This document shows, in pieces, positions 1 to 13,700 of a DNA stretch of 64,000 nucleotides. Each line of letters begins with the position of its first letter. The first letter of the stretch is position 1. Source of the stretch: Hydractinia symbiolongicarpus (lineage: Eukaryota > Cnidaria > Hydrozoa > Anthoathecata > Hydractiniidae); NCBI RefSeq assembly GCF_029227915.1, contig NC_079881.1, forward strand, positions 1,860,001-1,924,000, given 5' to 3'. The position numbers and the translations under genes were made by a program. The notes under the pieces are model-generated. The model was not told where the DNA came from. It saw only the letters and a program-made list of their open reading frames with translations, and did no database searches.

Positions 1-609
1 GAGTAAACTCATTTCCCGAACGATTTTTTAACTTATTATTTCACCACTAAAGCCCATGAGACTTGTAGTTTTTAAAAATGTTTTCATTTTTGATGAGACG
101 CTGAATAAAAGAAGTTTAATCGCCGGCAAACGAAAACCCGCGACTTCCCGTAAATCCCGGACTCGACCTGTATAGTCAAAAGTGTACAAAGAAAGTACCC
201 AGGGAGTAAACTCATTTCCCGCACGATTTTTTAAATTATTTTTTCACCACTAAAACGCACGAGACTTGTAGTTTTCAGAAATGTTTTCATTTTTGATGAG
301 ACGCCTAATGAAAGTGGTTTAATCGCCGGCAAACGAAAACCCGCGATTTTCCGTAAATCCCGGGCTTGGCCCGTATAGTCGAATGTATACAAAGAAAGTA
401 TCCAGGGAGTAAACTCATTTCCAAAACGATTTTTTAAATTATATTTTCACCACTAAAACGCATGAGACTTGTAGTTTTCAAAAATGTTTTCATTTTTGAT
501 GAGACGCTGAATAAAAGAAGTTTAATCGCCGGCAAACGAAAACCTGCGATTTCCCGTAAATCCCGGACTCGGCCCGTATAGTCAAATGTATACAAAGAAA
601 GTACCCAGG

Positions 610-1830
610 GAGTAAACTCATTTCCCGAACGATTTTTTAAATTATTATTTCACCACTAAAGCCCATGAGACTTGTAGTTTTTAAAAATGTTTTCATTTTT
701 GATGAGACGCTGAATAAAAGAAGTTTAATCGCCGCCAAAAGAGAACCCGCGACTTCCCGTAAATCCCGGACTCGGCCCGTATAGTCAAAAGCGTACAAAG
801 AAAGTACCTAGGAGGTAAACTCATTTCCCGAACGATTTTTTAATATATTTTTTCACCACTAAAACGCATGAGACTTGTAGTTTTCAAAAATGTTTTCATT
901 TTTGATGAGACGCTGAATAAAAGAAGTTTAATCGCCGGCAAACGAAAACCTGCGATTTCCCGTAAATCCCGGACTCGGCCCGTATAGTCAAATGTATACA
1001 AAGAAAGTACCCAGGGAGTAAACTCATTTCCCGAACGATTTTTTAAATTATTATTTCATCACTAAGGCCCATGAGACTTGTAGTTTTTAAAAATGTTTTC
1101 ATTTTTGATGAGACGCTGAATAAAAGAAGTTTAATCGCCGCCAAAAGAGAACCCGCGACTTCCCGTAAATCCCGGACTCGGCCCGTATAGTCAAAAGTGT
1201 ACAAAGAAAGTACCCAGGAAGTAAACTCATTTCCCGAACGATTTTTTAATATATTTTTTCACCACTAAAATGCATGAGACCTGTAGTTTTCAGAAATGTT
1301 TTCATTTTTGATGAGACGCTTAATGAAAGTGGTTTAATCGCCGGCAAACGAAAACCCGTGATTACGCGTAAATCCCGGGCTTGGCCCGTATAGTGGAATG
1401 TATACAAAGAAAGTACCCTGTGGGTAAACTCATTTCCAAAACGATTTTTTAAAGTATCTTTTCACCACTAAAACGCATGAGACTTGTAGTTTTCAAAAAT
1501 GTTTTCATTTTTGATGAGACGCTAAATAAAAGAAGTTTAATCGCTGGCAAACGAAAACCCGCCTTTTCCCGTAAACCCCGGACTCGGCCCGTATAGTCAC
1601 AAGTATACAAAGAAAGTACCCTGTGAGTAAACTCATTTCCAAAACGATTTTTTAAATTATTTTTTCACCACTAAAACGCATGAGACTTGTAGTTTTCAAA
1701 AATGTTTTCATTTTTGATGAGACGCTGAATAAATTTAATCGCCGGCAAACGAAAACCTGCGATTTCCCGTAAATCCCGGACTCGGCCCGTATAGTCAAAT
1801 GTATACAAAGAAAGTACCCAGGGAGTAAAC
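610..1830. repeat. Six-monomer segment, first copy (pairs with about 9536-10756)
   Basis: This segment shares an unusual series of variants with one 8926 bp downstream (44 monomers less 6 bp): paired GCCGCC variants 406 bp apart, CCTAGGAGG at 807 and 9733, TTCATCA(C/T)TAAGGCCC, AAAATGCATGAG, and TCGCTGGC followed by CCTTTTCCCG. Similarity ends downstream of about 1.85 and 10.78 kb. A 5-bp loss, GAATAAATTTAATC for GAATAAAAGAAGTTTAATC near 1731, is private to this copy. It is a dispersed block duplication inside the array. Confidence 0.8.
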
Positions 1831-2519
1831 TCATTTCCCGAACGATTTTTTAAATTATTATTTCACCACTAAAGCCCACGAGACTTGTAGTTTTTAAAAA
1901 TGTTTTCATTTTTGATGAGACGCTGAATAAAAGAAGTTTAATCGCCGCCAAAAGAGAACCCGCGACTTCCCGTAAATCCCGGACTCGGCCCGTATAGTCA
2001 AAAGCGTACAAAGAAAGTACCCTGTGAGTAATCTCATTTCCAAAACGATTTTTTAAAGTATCTTTTCACCACTAAAACGCATGAGACTTGTAGTTTTCAA
2101 AAATGTTTTCATTTTTGATGAGACGCTGAATAAAAGAAGTTTAATCGCCGGCAAACGAAAACCCGCCATTTCCCGTAAACCCCGGACTCGGCCCGTATAG
2201 TCAAAAGTATACAAAGAAAGTACCCTGTGAGTAAACTCATTTCCAAAACGATTTTTTAAATTATTTTTTCACCACTAAAACGCATGAGACTTGTAGTTTT
2301 CAAAAATGTTTTCATTTTTGATGAGACGCTGAATAAAAGAAGTTTAATCGCCGGCAAACGAAAACCTGCGATTTCCCGTAAATCCCGGACTCGGCCCGTA
2401 TAGTCAAAAGTATACAAAGAAAGTACCCAGGGAGTAAACTCATTTCCCGAACGATTTTTTAAATTATTATTTCACCACTAAAGCCCATGAGACTTGTAGT
2501 TTTTAAAAATGTTTTAATT

Positions 2520-3120
2520 TTTGATGAGACGCTGAATAAAAGAAGTTTAATCGCCGGCAAACGAAAACCTGCGATTTCCCGTAAATCCCGGACTCGGCCC
2601 GTATAGTCAAATGTATACAAAGAAAGTACCCAGGGAGTAAACTCATTTCCCGAACGATTTTTTAAATTATTATTTCACCACTAAAGCCCATGAGACTTGC
2701 AGTTTTTAAAAATGTTTTCATTTTTGATGAGACGCTGAATAAAAGAAGTTTAATCGCCGCCAAAAGAGAACCCGCGACTTCCCGTAAATCCCGGACTCGG
2801 CCCGTATAGTCAAAAGCGTACAAAGAAAGTACCCAGGAGGTAAACTCTTTTCCCGAACGATTTTTTAATATATTTTTTCACCACTAAAACGCATGAGACC
2901 TGTAGTTTTCAGAAATGTTTTCATTTTTGATGAGACGCTTAATGAAAGTGGTTTAATCGCCGGCAAACGAAAACCCGTGATTACCCGTAAATCCCGGGCT
3001 TGGCCCGTATAGTCGAATGTATACAAAGAAAGTACCCTGTGAGTAAACTCATTTCCAAAACGATTTTTTAAAGTATCTTTTCACCACTAAAACGCATGAG
3101 ACTTGTAGTTTTCAAAAATG
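2520..3120. repeat. Three-monomer segment repeated 11367 bp away (about 13887-14487)
   Basis: Two rare variants identify the pair: ACTTGCAGTTTTTAAAAATG (TTGC at 2697 and 14064) and GGTAAACTCTTTTCCCG shortly after. Both flank a GCCGCC monomer (2756 and 14123) and are followed by a D monomer with GTGATTACCCG. The offset is 56 monomers less 1 bp, and the partner has lost one base (GAACCCCGACTT). The match stops where this copy continues with a CCCGCCATTT monomer and the partner with a GGCTGGC monomer. Confidence 0.75.
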
Positions 3121-4258
3121 TTTTCATTTTTGATGAGACGCTGAATAAAAGAAGTTTAATCGCCGGCAAACGAAAACCCGCCATTTCCCGTAAACCCTGG
3201 ACTCGGCTCGTATAGTCAAAAGTATACAAAGAAAGTACCCTGTGAGTAAACGCATTTCCAAAACGATTTTTTAAATTATTTTTTCACCACTAAAACGCAT
3301 GAGACTTGTAGTTTTCAAAAATGTTTTCATTTTTGATGAAACGCTGAATAAAAGAAGTTTAATCGCCGGCAAACGAAAACCTGCGATTTCCCGTAAATCC
3401 CGGACTCGGCCCGTATAGTCAAAAGTATACAAAGAAAGTACCCAGGGAGTAAACTCATTTCCCGAACGATTTTTTAAATTATTATTTCACCACTACAGCC
3501 CATGAGACTTGTAGTTTTTAAAAATGTTTTCATTTTTGATGAGACGCTGAATAAAAGAAGTTTAATCGCCGGCAAACGAAAACCCGCGACTTCCCGTAAA
3601 TCCCGGACTCGACCTGTATAGTCAAAAGTGTACAAAGAAAGTACCCAGGGAGTAAACTCATTTCCCGAACGATTTTTTAAATTATATTTTCACCACTAAA
3701 ACTCATGAGACTTGTAGTTTTCAAAAATGTTTTCATTTTTGATGAGACGCTGAATAAAAGAAGTTTAATGGCTGGCAAACGAAAACCTGCGATTTCCCGT
3801 AAATCCCGGGCTTGGCCCGTATAGTCGAATGTATACAAAGAAAGTATCCAGGAAGTAAACTCATTTCCAAAACAATTTTTTAAATTATATTTTCACCACT
3901 AAAACGCATGAGACTTGTAGTTTTCAAAAATGTTTTCATTTTTGATGAGACGCTGAATGAAAGAAGTTTAATCGCCGGCAAACGAAAACCCGCGACTTCC
4001 CGTAAATCCCGGACTCGACCTGTATAGTCAAAAGTGTACAAAGAAAGTACCCAGGGAGTAAACTCATTTCCCGAACGATTTTTTAAATTATTTTTTCACC
4101 ACTAAAACGCACGAGACTTGTGGTTTTCAGAAATGTTTTCATTTTTGATGAGACGCTTAATGAAAGTGGTTTAATCGCCGGCAAACGAAAACCCGCGATT
4201 TTCCGTAAATCCCGGGCTTGGCCCGTATAGTCGAATGTATACAAAGAAAGTATCCAGG

Positions 4259-6288
4259 GAGTAAACTCATTTCCAAAACGATTTTTTAAATTATATTTTC
4301 ACCACTAAAACTCATGAGACTTGTAGTTTTCAAAAATGTTTTCATTTTTGATGAGACGCTGAATAAAAGAAGTTTAATGGCTGGCAAACGAAAACCTGCG
4401 ATTTCCCGTAAATCCCGGACTCGGCCCGTATAGTCAAAAGTATACAAAGAAAATACCCAGGGAGTAAACTCATTTCCCGAACGATATTTTAAATTATTAT
4501 TTCACCACTGAAGCCCATGAGACTTGTAGTTTTTAAAAATGTTTTCATTTTTAATGAGACGCTGAATAAAAGAAGTTTAATCGCCGGCAAACGAAAACCC
4601 GCGACTTCCCGTAAATCCCGGACTCGGCCCGTATAGTCAAAAGTGTACAAAGAAAGTACCCAGGGAGTAAACTCATTTCCCGAACGATTTTTTAAAATAT
4701 TATTTCACCACTAAAACGCATGAGACTTGTAGTTTTCAGAAATGTTTTGATTTTTCATGAGACGCTTAATGAAAGTGGTTTAATCGCCGGCAAACGAAAA
4801 CCCGCTATTTTCCGTAAATCCCGGGCTTGGCCCATATAGTCGAATGTATACAAAGAAAGTATCCAGGGAGTAAACTCATTTCCAAAACGATTTTTTAAAT
4901 TATATTTTCACCACTAAAACGCATGAGACTTGTAGTTTTCAAAAATGTTTTCATTTTTGATGAGACGCTGAATAAAAGAAGTTTAATGGGTGGCAAACGA
5001 AAACCTGCGATTTCCCGTAAATCCCGGGCTTGGCCCGTATAGTCGAATGTATACAAAGAAAGTATCCAGGAAGTAAACTCATTTCCAAAACGATTTTTTA
5101 AATTATATTTTCACCACTAAAACGCATGAGACTTGTAGTTTTCAAAAATGTTTTCATTTTTGATGAGACGCTGAATGAAAGAAGTTTAATCGCCGGCAAA
5201 CGAAAACCTGCGATTTCCCGTAAATCCCGGACTCGGCCCGTATAGTCAAAAGTATACAAAGAAAGTACCCAGGGAGTAAACTCATTTCCCTAACGATTTT
5301 TTAAATTATTATTTCACCACTAAAGCCCATGAGACTTGTAGTTTTCAAAAATGTTTTCATTTTTGATGAGACGCTGAATAAAAGAAGTTTAATGGCTGGC
5401 AAACGAAAACCTGCGATTTCCCGTAAATCCCGGACTCGGCCCGTATAGTCAAAAGTATACAAAGAAAATACCCAGGGAGTAAACTCATTTCCCGAACGAT
5501 ATTTTAAATTATTATTTCACCACTGAAGCCCATGAGACTTGTAGTTTTTAAAAATGTTTTCATTTTTGATGAGACGCTGAATAAAAGAAGTTTAATCGCC
5601 GGCAAACGAACACCCGCGACTTCCCGTAAATCCCGGACTCGGCCCGTATAGTCAAAAGTGTACAAAGAAAGTACTCAGTGAGTAAACTCATTTCCCGAAC
5701 GATTTTTTAAAATATTATTTCACCACTAAAACGCATGAGACTTGTAGTTTTCAAAAATGTTTTCATTTTTCATGAGACGCTTAATGAAAGTGGTTTAATC
5801 GCCGGCAAACGAAAACCCGCTATTTTCCGTAAATCCCGGGCTTGGCCCATATAGTCGAATGTATACAAAGAAAGTATCCAGGGAGTAAACTCATTTCCAA
5901 AACGGTTTTTTAAATTATATTTTCACCACTAAAACGCATGAGACTTGTAGTTTTCAAAAATGTTTTCATTTCTGATGAGACGCTGAATAAAAGAAGTTTA
6001 ATGGCTGGCAAACGAAAACCTGCGATTTCCCGTAAATCCCGGGCTTGGCCCGTATAGTCGAATGTATACAAAGAAAGTATCCAGGAAGTAAACTCATTTC
6101 CAAAACAATTTTTTAAATTATATTTTCACCACTAAAACGCATGAGACTTGTAGTTTTCAAAAATGTTTTCATTTTTGATGAGACGCTGAATGAAAGAAGT
6201 TTAATCGCCGGCAAACGAAAACCTGCGATTTCCCGTAAATCCCGGACTCGGCCCGTATAGTCAAAAGTATACAAAGAAAGTACCCAGG
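4259..6288. repeat. Tandem duplication of a 1015-bp (5-monomer) unit
   Basis: The copies run 4259-5273 and 5274-6288. Markers repeat exactly 1015 bp apart: GGCTGGC at 4379 and 5394, GAAAATACC at 4449 and 5464, the CGATATTTTAAATT variant with CACTGAAGCCC, the unusual TTTTTCATGAGACGC, and TATCCAGGAAG at 5068 and 6083. A five-monomer period is out of step with the three-monomer HOR, so the exchange joined trimers in different register. Private differences include GGGTGGC in the first copy and GAACACCCG and GTACTCAGTGAG in the second. Confidence 0.82.
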
Positions 6289-6705
6289 GAGTAAACTCAT
6301 TTCCCGAACGATTTTTTAAATTATTATTTCACCACTAAAGCCCATGAGACTTGTAGTTTTTAAAAATGTTTTCATTTTTGATGAGACGCTGAATAAAAGA
6401 AGTTTAATCGCCGGCAAACGAAAACCCGCCACTTCCCGTGAATCCCGGACTCCACCTGTATAGTTAAAAGTGTACAAAGAAAGTACCCAGGGAGTAAACT
6501 CATTTCCCGAACGATTTTTTAAATTATTTTTTCACCAATAAAACGCACGAGACTTGTGGTTTTCAGAAATGTTTTCATTTTTGATGAGACGCTTAATGAA
6601 AGTGGTTTAATCGCCGGCAAACGAAAACCCGCGATTTTCCCTAAATCCCGGGCTTGGCCCGTATAGTCGAATGTATACAAAGAAAGTATCCAGGGAGTAA
6701 ACTCA
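5350..6705. repeat. Segment repeated 9133 bp downstream (about 14483-15838)
   Basis: About 1.35 kb here recurs at an offset of exactly 9133 bp. Matching anchors are GGCTGGC at 5394 and 14527, TATCCAGGAAG at 6083 and 15216, GTGAATCCC at 6438 and 15571, and TTTTCCCTAAATCCC with CTAAAT at 6641 and 15774. The offset is 45 monomers less 2 bp. The CTAAAT variant occurs once more at 17194, a further 1420 bp on. The match ends where this copy has TTCCAAAACG and the partner TTCCCGAACG. Confidence 0.8.
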
Positions 6706-8749
6706 TTTCCAAAACGATTTTTTAAATTATTTTTTCACCACTAAAACGCATGAGACTTGTAGTTTTCAGAAATGTTTTCATTTTTGATGAGACGCTGAAT
6801 AAAAGAAGTTTAATCGCCGGCAAACGAAAACCCGCGATTTCCTGTAAATTCCGGACTCGGCCCGTATAGTCAAAAGTATACAAAGAAGGTACCCAGGGAG
6901 TAAACTCATTTCCCGAACGATTTTTTAAATTATTTTTTCACCACTAAAACGCACGAGACTTGTGGTTTTCAGAAATGTTTTCATTTTTGATGAGACGCTG
7001 AATAAAGGAAGTTTAATCGCCGGCAAACGAAAACCCGCGATTTCCCGTAAATCCCGGACTCGGCCCGTATAGTCAAAAGTATACAAGGAAGGTACCCAGG
7101 GAGTAAACTCATTTTCCGAACGATTTTTTAAATTATTTTTTCACCACTAAAAGGCATGAGACTTGTAGTTTTTAGAAATGTTTTCATTTTTGATGAGACG
7201 CTTAATGAAAGTGGTTTAATCGGCGGCAAACGAAAACCCGCGATTTCCCGTAAATCTCGGGCTTGGCCCGTATAGTCAAATGTATACAAAGAAAGTACCC
7301 TGTGAGTAAACTCATTTCCAAAACGATTTTTTAAATTATATTTTCACCACTAAAACGCATGAGACTTGTAGTTTTCAAAAATGTTTTCATTTTTGATGAG
7401 ACGCTGAATAAAAGAAGTTTAATCGCCGGCAAACGAAAACCCGCCATTTCCCAAAAACCCCGGACTCGGCCCGTATAGTCAAAAGTATACAAAGAAAGTA
7501 CCCTGTGAGTAAACTCATTTCCAAAACGATTTTTTAAATTATATTTTCACAACTAAAACGCATGAGACTTGTAGTTTTCAAAAATGTTTTCATTTTTGAT
7601 GAGACGCTGAATAAAAGAAGTTTAATCCCTGGCAAACGAAAACCTGCGATTTCCCGTAAATCCCGGACTCGGCCCGTATAGTCAAATGTATACAAAGAAA
7701 GTACCCAGGGAGTAAACTCATTTCCCGAACGATTTTTTAAATTATTATTTCACCACTAAAGCCCATGAGACTTGTAGTTTTTAAAAATGTTTTCATTTTT
7801 GATGAGACGCTGAATAAAAGAAGTTTAATCGCCGCCAAAAGAGAACCCGCGACTTCCGGTAAATCCCGGACTCGGACCGTATAGTCAAAAGTGTACAAAG
7901 AAAGTACCCAGGAAGTAAACACATTTCCCGAACGATTTTTTAATATATTTTTTCACCACTAAAACGCATGAGACCTGTAGTTTTCAGAAATGTTTTCATT
8001 TTTGATGAGACGCTTAATGAAAGTGGTTTAATCGCCAGCAAACGAAAACCCGTGATTACCCGTAAATCCCGGGCTTGGCCCGTATAGTCGAATGTATACA
8101 AAGAAAGTACCCTGTGAGTAAACTCATTTCCAAAACGATTTTTTAAAGTATCTTTTCACCACTAAAACGCATGAGACTTGTAGTTTTCAAAATTGTTTTC
8201 ATTTTTGATGAGACGCTGAATAAAAGAAGTTTAATCGCCGGCAAACGAAAACCCGCCATTTCCAGTAAACCCCGGACTCGGCCCGTATAGTCAAAAGTAT
8301 ACAAAGAAAGTACCCTGTGAGTAAACTCATTTCCAAAACGATTTTTTAAATTATTTTTTCACCACTAAAACGCATGAGACTTGTAGTTTTCAAAAATGTT
8401 TTCATTTTTGATGAGACGCTGAATAAAAGAAGTTTAATCGCCGGCAAACGAAAACCTGCGATTTCCCGTGAATCCCGGACTCCGCCCGTATAGTCAAAAG
8501 TATACAAAGAAAGTACCCAGGGAGTAAACTCATTTCCCGAACGATTTTTTAAATTATTATTTCACCACTAAAGCCCATGAGACTTGTAGTTTTTAAAAAT
8601 GTTTTCATTTTTGATGAGATGCTGAATAAAAGAAGTTTAATCGCCGGCAAACGAAAACCCGCGACTTCCCGGAAACCCCGGACTCGGCCCGTATAGTCAA
8701 AAGTATACAAAGAAAGTACCCTGTGAGTAAACTCATTTCCCGAACGATT

Positions 8750-9605
8750 TTTTAAATTATTTTTTCACCACTAAAACGCATGAGACCTGTAGTTTTCAGA
8801 AATGTTTTCATTTTTGATGAGACGCTTAATGAAAGTGGTTTAATCGCCGGCAAACGAAAACCCGCGATTACCCGTAAATCCCGGGCTTGGCCCGTATAGT
8901 CGAATGTATACAAAGAAAGTACCCTGTGAGTAAACTCATTTCCAAAAGGATTTTTTAAAGTATCTTTTCACCACTAAAACGCATGAGACTTGTAGTTTTC
9001 AAAAATGTTTTCATTTTTGATGAGACGCTGAATAAAAGAAGTTTAATCGCCGGCAAACGAAACCCGCCATTTCCCGTAAACGCCGGACTCGGCCCGTATA
9101 GTCAAAAGTATACAAAGAAAGTACCCTGTGAGTAAACTCGTTTTCAAAACGATTTTTTAAATTATTATTTCACCACTAAAGCCCATGAGACTTGTAGTTT
9201 TTAAAAATGTTTTCATTTTTGATGAGACGCTGAATAAAAGAAGTTTAATCGCCGGCAAACGAAAACCCGCAACTTCCCGTAAATCCCGGACTCGGCCCGT
9301 ATAGTCAAAAGTGTACAAAGAAAGTACCCAGGGAGTAAACTCATTTCCCGAACGATTTTGTAAATTATTTTTTCACCACTAAAACGCATGAGACTTGTAG
9401 TTTTCAGAAATGTTTTCATTTTTGATAAGACGCTTAATGAAAGTGGTTTAATCGCCGGCAAACGAAAATCCGTGATTTCCCGTAAATCCCGGGCTTGGCC
9501 CGCATAGTCGAATGTATGCAAAGAAAGTATCCAGGGAGTAAACTCATTTCCCGAACGATTTTTTAAATTATTATTTAACCACTAAAGCCCATGAGACTTG
9601 TAGTT
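8750..9605. repeat. Segment shared with a site 46855 bp away (about 55605-56460)
   Basis: A run of rare variants occurs in the same order here and near 56 kb: GAAACCCGCCATTT (one A lost), TAAACGCCGG (9081 and 55936), CTCGTTT(T/C)CAAAACG, CCCGCAACTTCCC, CGATTTTGTAAATT (9356 and 56211), TTTTGATAAGACGC, AAAATCCG, GAATGTATGCAAAG and ATTATTTAACC. Two anchors give the identical offset of 46855 bp, with no indel between them. It is the longest-range copy I could find in the window. Confidence 0.82.
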
Positions 9606-10756
9606 TTTAAAAATGTTTTCATTTTTGATGAGACGCTGAATAAAAGAAGTTTAATCGCCGCCAAAAGAGAACCCGCGACTTCCCGTAAATCCCGGACTCG
9701 GCCCGTATAGTCAAAAGCGTACAAAGAAAGTACCTAGGAGGTAAACTCATTTCCCGAACGATTTTTTAATATATTTTTTCACCACTAAAACGCATGAGAC
9801 TTGTAGTTTTCAAAAATGTTTTCATTTTTGATGAGACGCTGAATAAAAGAAGTTTAATCGCCGGCAAACGAAAACCTGCGATTTCCCGTAAATCCCGAAC
9901 TCGGCCCGTATAGTCAAATGTATACAAAGAAAGTAACCATGGAGTAAACTCATTTCCCGAACGATTTTTTAAATTATTATTTCATCATTAAGGCCCATGA
10001 GACTTGTAGTTTTTAAAAATGTTTTCATTTTTGATGAGACGCTGAATAAAAGAAGTTTAATCGCCGCCAAAAGAGAACCCGCGACTTCCCGTAAATCCCG
10101 GACTCGGCCCGTATAGTCAAAAGTGTACAAAGAAAGTACCCAGGAAGTAAACTCATTTCCCGAACGATTTTTTAATATATTTTTTCACCACTAAAATGCA
10201 TGAGACCTGTAGTTTTCAGAAATGTTTTCATTTTTGATGAGACGCTTAATGAAAGTGGTTTAATCGCCGGCAAACGAAAACCCGTGATTACCCGTAAATC
10301 CCGGGCTTGGCCCGTATAGTCGAATGTATACAAAGAAAGTACCCTGTGAGTAAACTCATTTCCAAAACGATTTTTTAAAGTATCTTTTCACCACTAAAAC
10401 GCATGAGACTTGTAGTTTTCAAAAATGTTTTCATTTTTGATGAGACGCTGAATAAAAGAAGTTTAATCGCTGGCAAACGAAAACCCGCCTTTTCCCGTAA
10501 ACCCCGGACTCGGCCCGTATAGTCAAAAGTATACAAAGAAAGTACCCTGTGAGTAAACTCATTTCCAAAACGATTTTTTAAATTATTTTTTCACCACTAA
10601 AACGCATGAGACTTGTAGTTTTCAAAAATGTTTTCATTTTTGATGAGACGCTGAATAAAAGAAGTTTAATCGCCGGCAAACGAAAACCTGCGATTTCCCG
10701 TAAATCCCGGACTCGGCCCGTATAGTCAAAAGTATACAAAGAAAGTACCCAGGGAG
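9536..10756. repeat. Six-monomer segment, second copy (pairs with about 610-1830)
   Basis: The partner of the segment at the start of the window. It repeats CCTAGGAGG (9733), the 406-bp spaced GCCGCC pair (9657, 10063), AAAATGCATGAG and TCGCTGGC with CCTTTTCCCG. Private differences include TTATTTAACC, GTAACCATGGAG, CCCGAACTCGG and TTCATCATTAAGG. The first copy has private changes of its own (TTACGCGTAAAT, GTGGAATG, the 5-bp loss), so the two have diverged since they were copied. Confidence 0.78.
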
Positions 10757-13700
10757 TAAACTCATTTCCCAAACGATTTTTTAAATTATTATTTCACCAC
10801 TAAAGCCCATGAGACTTGTAGTTTTTAAAAATGTTTTCATTTTTGATGAGACGCTGAATAAAAGAAGTTTAATCGCCGGCAAACGAAAACCCGCGACTTC
10901 CCGTAAATCCCGGACTCGACCTGTATAGTCAAAAGTGTACAAAAAAAGTACCCAGGGAGTAAACTCATTTCCCGAACGATTTTTTAAATTATTTTTTCAC
11001 CACTAAAACGCACGAGACTTGTAGTTTTCAGAAATGTTTTCATTTTTGATAAGACGCTTAATGAAAGTGGTTTAATTGCCGGCAAACGAAAACCCGCGAT
11101 TTTCCGTAAATCCCGGGCTTGGCCCGTATAGTCGAATGTATACAAAGAAAGTATCCAGGGAGTAAACTCATTTCCAAAACGATTTTTTAAATTATATTTT
11201 CACCACTAAAACGCATGAGACTTGTAGTTTTCAAAAATGTTTTCATTTTTGATGAGACGCTGAATAAAAGAAGTTTAATCGCCGGCAAACGAAAACCTGC
11301 GATTTCCCGTAAATCCCGGACTCGGCCCGTATAGTCAAATGTATACAAAGAAAGTACCCAGGGAGTAAACTCATTTCCTGAACGATTTTTTAAATTATTA
11401 TTTCACCACTAAAGCCCATGAGACTTGTAGTTTTTAAAAATGTTTTCATTTTTGATGAGACGCTGAATAAAAGAAGTTTAATCGCCGCCAAAAGAGAACC
11501 CGCGACTTCCCTTAAATCCCGGACTCGGCCCGTATAGTTAAAAGCGTACAAAGAAAGTACCCAGGAGGTAAACTCATTTCCCGAACGATTTTTTAATATA
11601 CTTTTTCACCACTAAAACGCATGAGACCTGTTGTTTTCAGAAATGTTTTCATTTTTGATGAGACGCTTAATGAAAGTGGTTTAATCGCCGGCAAACGAAA
11701 ACTCGTGCTTACCCGTAAATCCCGGGCTTGGCCCGTATAGTCGAATGTATACAAAGAAAGTACCCTGTGAGTAATCTCATTTCCAAAACGATTTTTTAAA
11801 GTATCTTTTCACCACTAAAACGCATGAGACTTGTAGTTTTCAAAAATGTTTTCATTTTTGATGAGACGCTGAATAAAAGAAGTTTAATCGCCGGCAAACG
11901 AAAACCCGCCATTTCCCGTAAACCCCGGACTCGGCCCGTATAGTCAAAAGTATACAAAGAAAGTACCCTGTGAGTAAACTCATTTCCAAAACGATTTTTT
12001 AAATTATTTTTTCACCACTAAAACGCACGAGACTTGTGGTTTTCAGAAATGTTTTCATTTTTGATGAGACGCTTAATGAAAGTGGTTTAATCGCCGGCAA
12101 ACGAAAACCCGCGATTTTCCGTAAATCCCGGGCTTGGCCCGTATAGTCGAATGTATACAAAGAAAGTATCCAGGGAGTAAACTCATTTCCAAAACGATTT
12201 TTTAAATTATATTTTCACCACTAAAACTCATGAGACTTGTAGTTTTCAAAAATGTTTTCATTTTTGATGAGACGCTGAATAAAAGAAGTTTAATGGCTGG
12301 CAAACGAAAACCTGCGATTTCCCGTAAATCCCGGGCTTGGCCCGTATAGTCGAATGTATACAAAGAAAGTACCCTGTGAGTAAGCTCATTTCCAAAACGA
12401 TTTTTTAAAGTATCTTTTCACCACTAAAACGCATGAGACTTGTAGTTTTCAAAAATGTTTTCATTTTTGATGAGACGCTGAATAAAAGAAGTTTAATCGC
12501 CGGCAAACGAAAACCCGCCATTTCCCGTAAACCCCGGACTCGGCCCGTATAGTCAAAAGTATACAAAGAAAGTACCCTGTGAGTACACTCATTTCCCGAA
12601 CGATTTTTTAAATTATTTTTTCACCACTAAAACGCACGAGACTTGTGGTTTTCAGAAATGTTTTCATTTTTGATGAGACGCTTAATGAAAGTGGTTTAAT
12701 CGCCGGCAAACGAAAACCCGCGATTTTCCGTAAATCCCGGGCTTGGCCCGTATAGTCGAATGTATACAAAGAAAGTATCCAGGGAGTAAACTCATTTCCA
12801 AAACGATTTTTTAAATTATATTTTCACCACTAAAACTCATGAGACTTGTAGTTTTCAAAAATGTTTTCATTTTTGATGAGACGCTGAATAAAAGAAGTTT
12901 AATGGCTGGCAAACGAAAACCTGCGATTTCCCGTAAATCCTGGACTCGGCCCGTATAGTCAAAAGTATACAAAGAAAATACCCAGGGAGTAAACTCATTT
13001 CCCGAACGATATTTTAAATTATTATTTCACCACTGAAGCCCATGAGACTTGTAGTTTTTAAAAATGTTTTCATTTTTGATGAGACGCTGAATAAAAGAAG
13101 TTTAATCGCCGGCAAACGAAAACCCGCGACTTCCCGTAAATCCCGGACTCGGCCCGTATAGTCAAAAGTGTACAAAGAAAGTACCCAGGGAGTAAACTCA
13201 TTTCCCGAACGATTTTTTAAAATATTATTTCACCACTAAAACGCATGAGACTTGTAGTTTTCAGAAATGTTTTCATTTTTCATGAGACGCTTAATGAAAG
13301 TGGTTTAATCGCTGGCAAACGAAAACCCGCGATTTTCCGTAAATCCCGGGCTTGGCCCATATAGTCGAATGTATACAAAGAAAGTATCCAGGGAGTAAAC
13401 TCATTTCCAAAACGATTTTTTAAAGTATCTTTTCACCACTAAAACGCATGAGACTTGTAGTTTTCAAAAATGTTTTCATTTTTGATGAGACGCTGAATAA
13501 AAGAAGTTTAATCGCCGGCAAACGAAAACCCGCCATTTCCCGTAATCCCCGGACTCGGCCCGTATAGTCAAAAGTATACAAAGAAAGTACCCTGTGAGTA
13601 AACTCATTTCCAAAACGATTTTTAAAATTATTTTTTCACCACTAAAACGCATGAGACTTGTAGTTTTCAAAAATGTTTTCATTTTTGATGAGACGCTGAA

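Noticed and set aside
9213-9521. Recurrent minus-strand open frames of 102 codons (also at 13476, 20579, 22609, 31743, 51404, 55460, 56068) and shorter relatives of 60-106 codons on both strands.
   Set aside because: Each spans about one and a half monomers and reads the next monomer in a different frame, because 203 is not a multiple of three. They appear wherever the same variants recur and vanish with a single indel. No start context, domain or codon pattern supports a gene.
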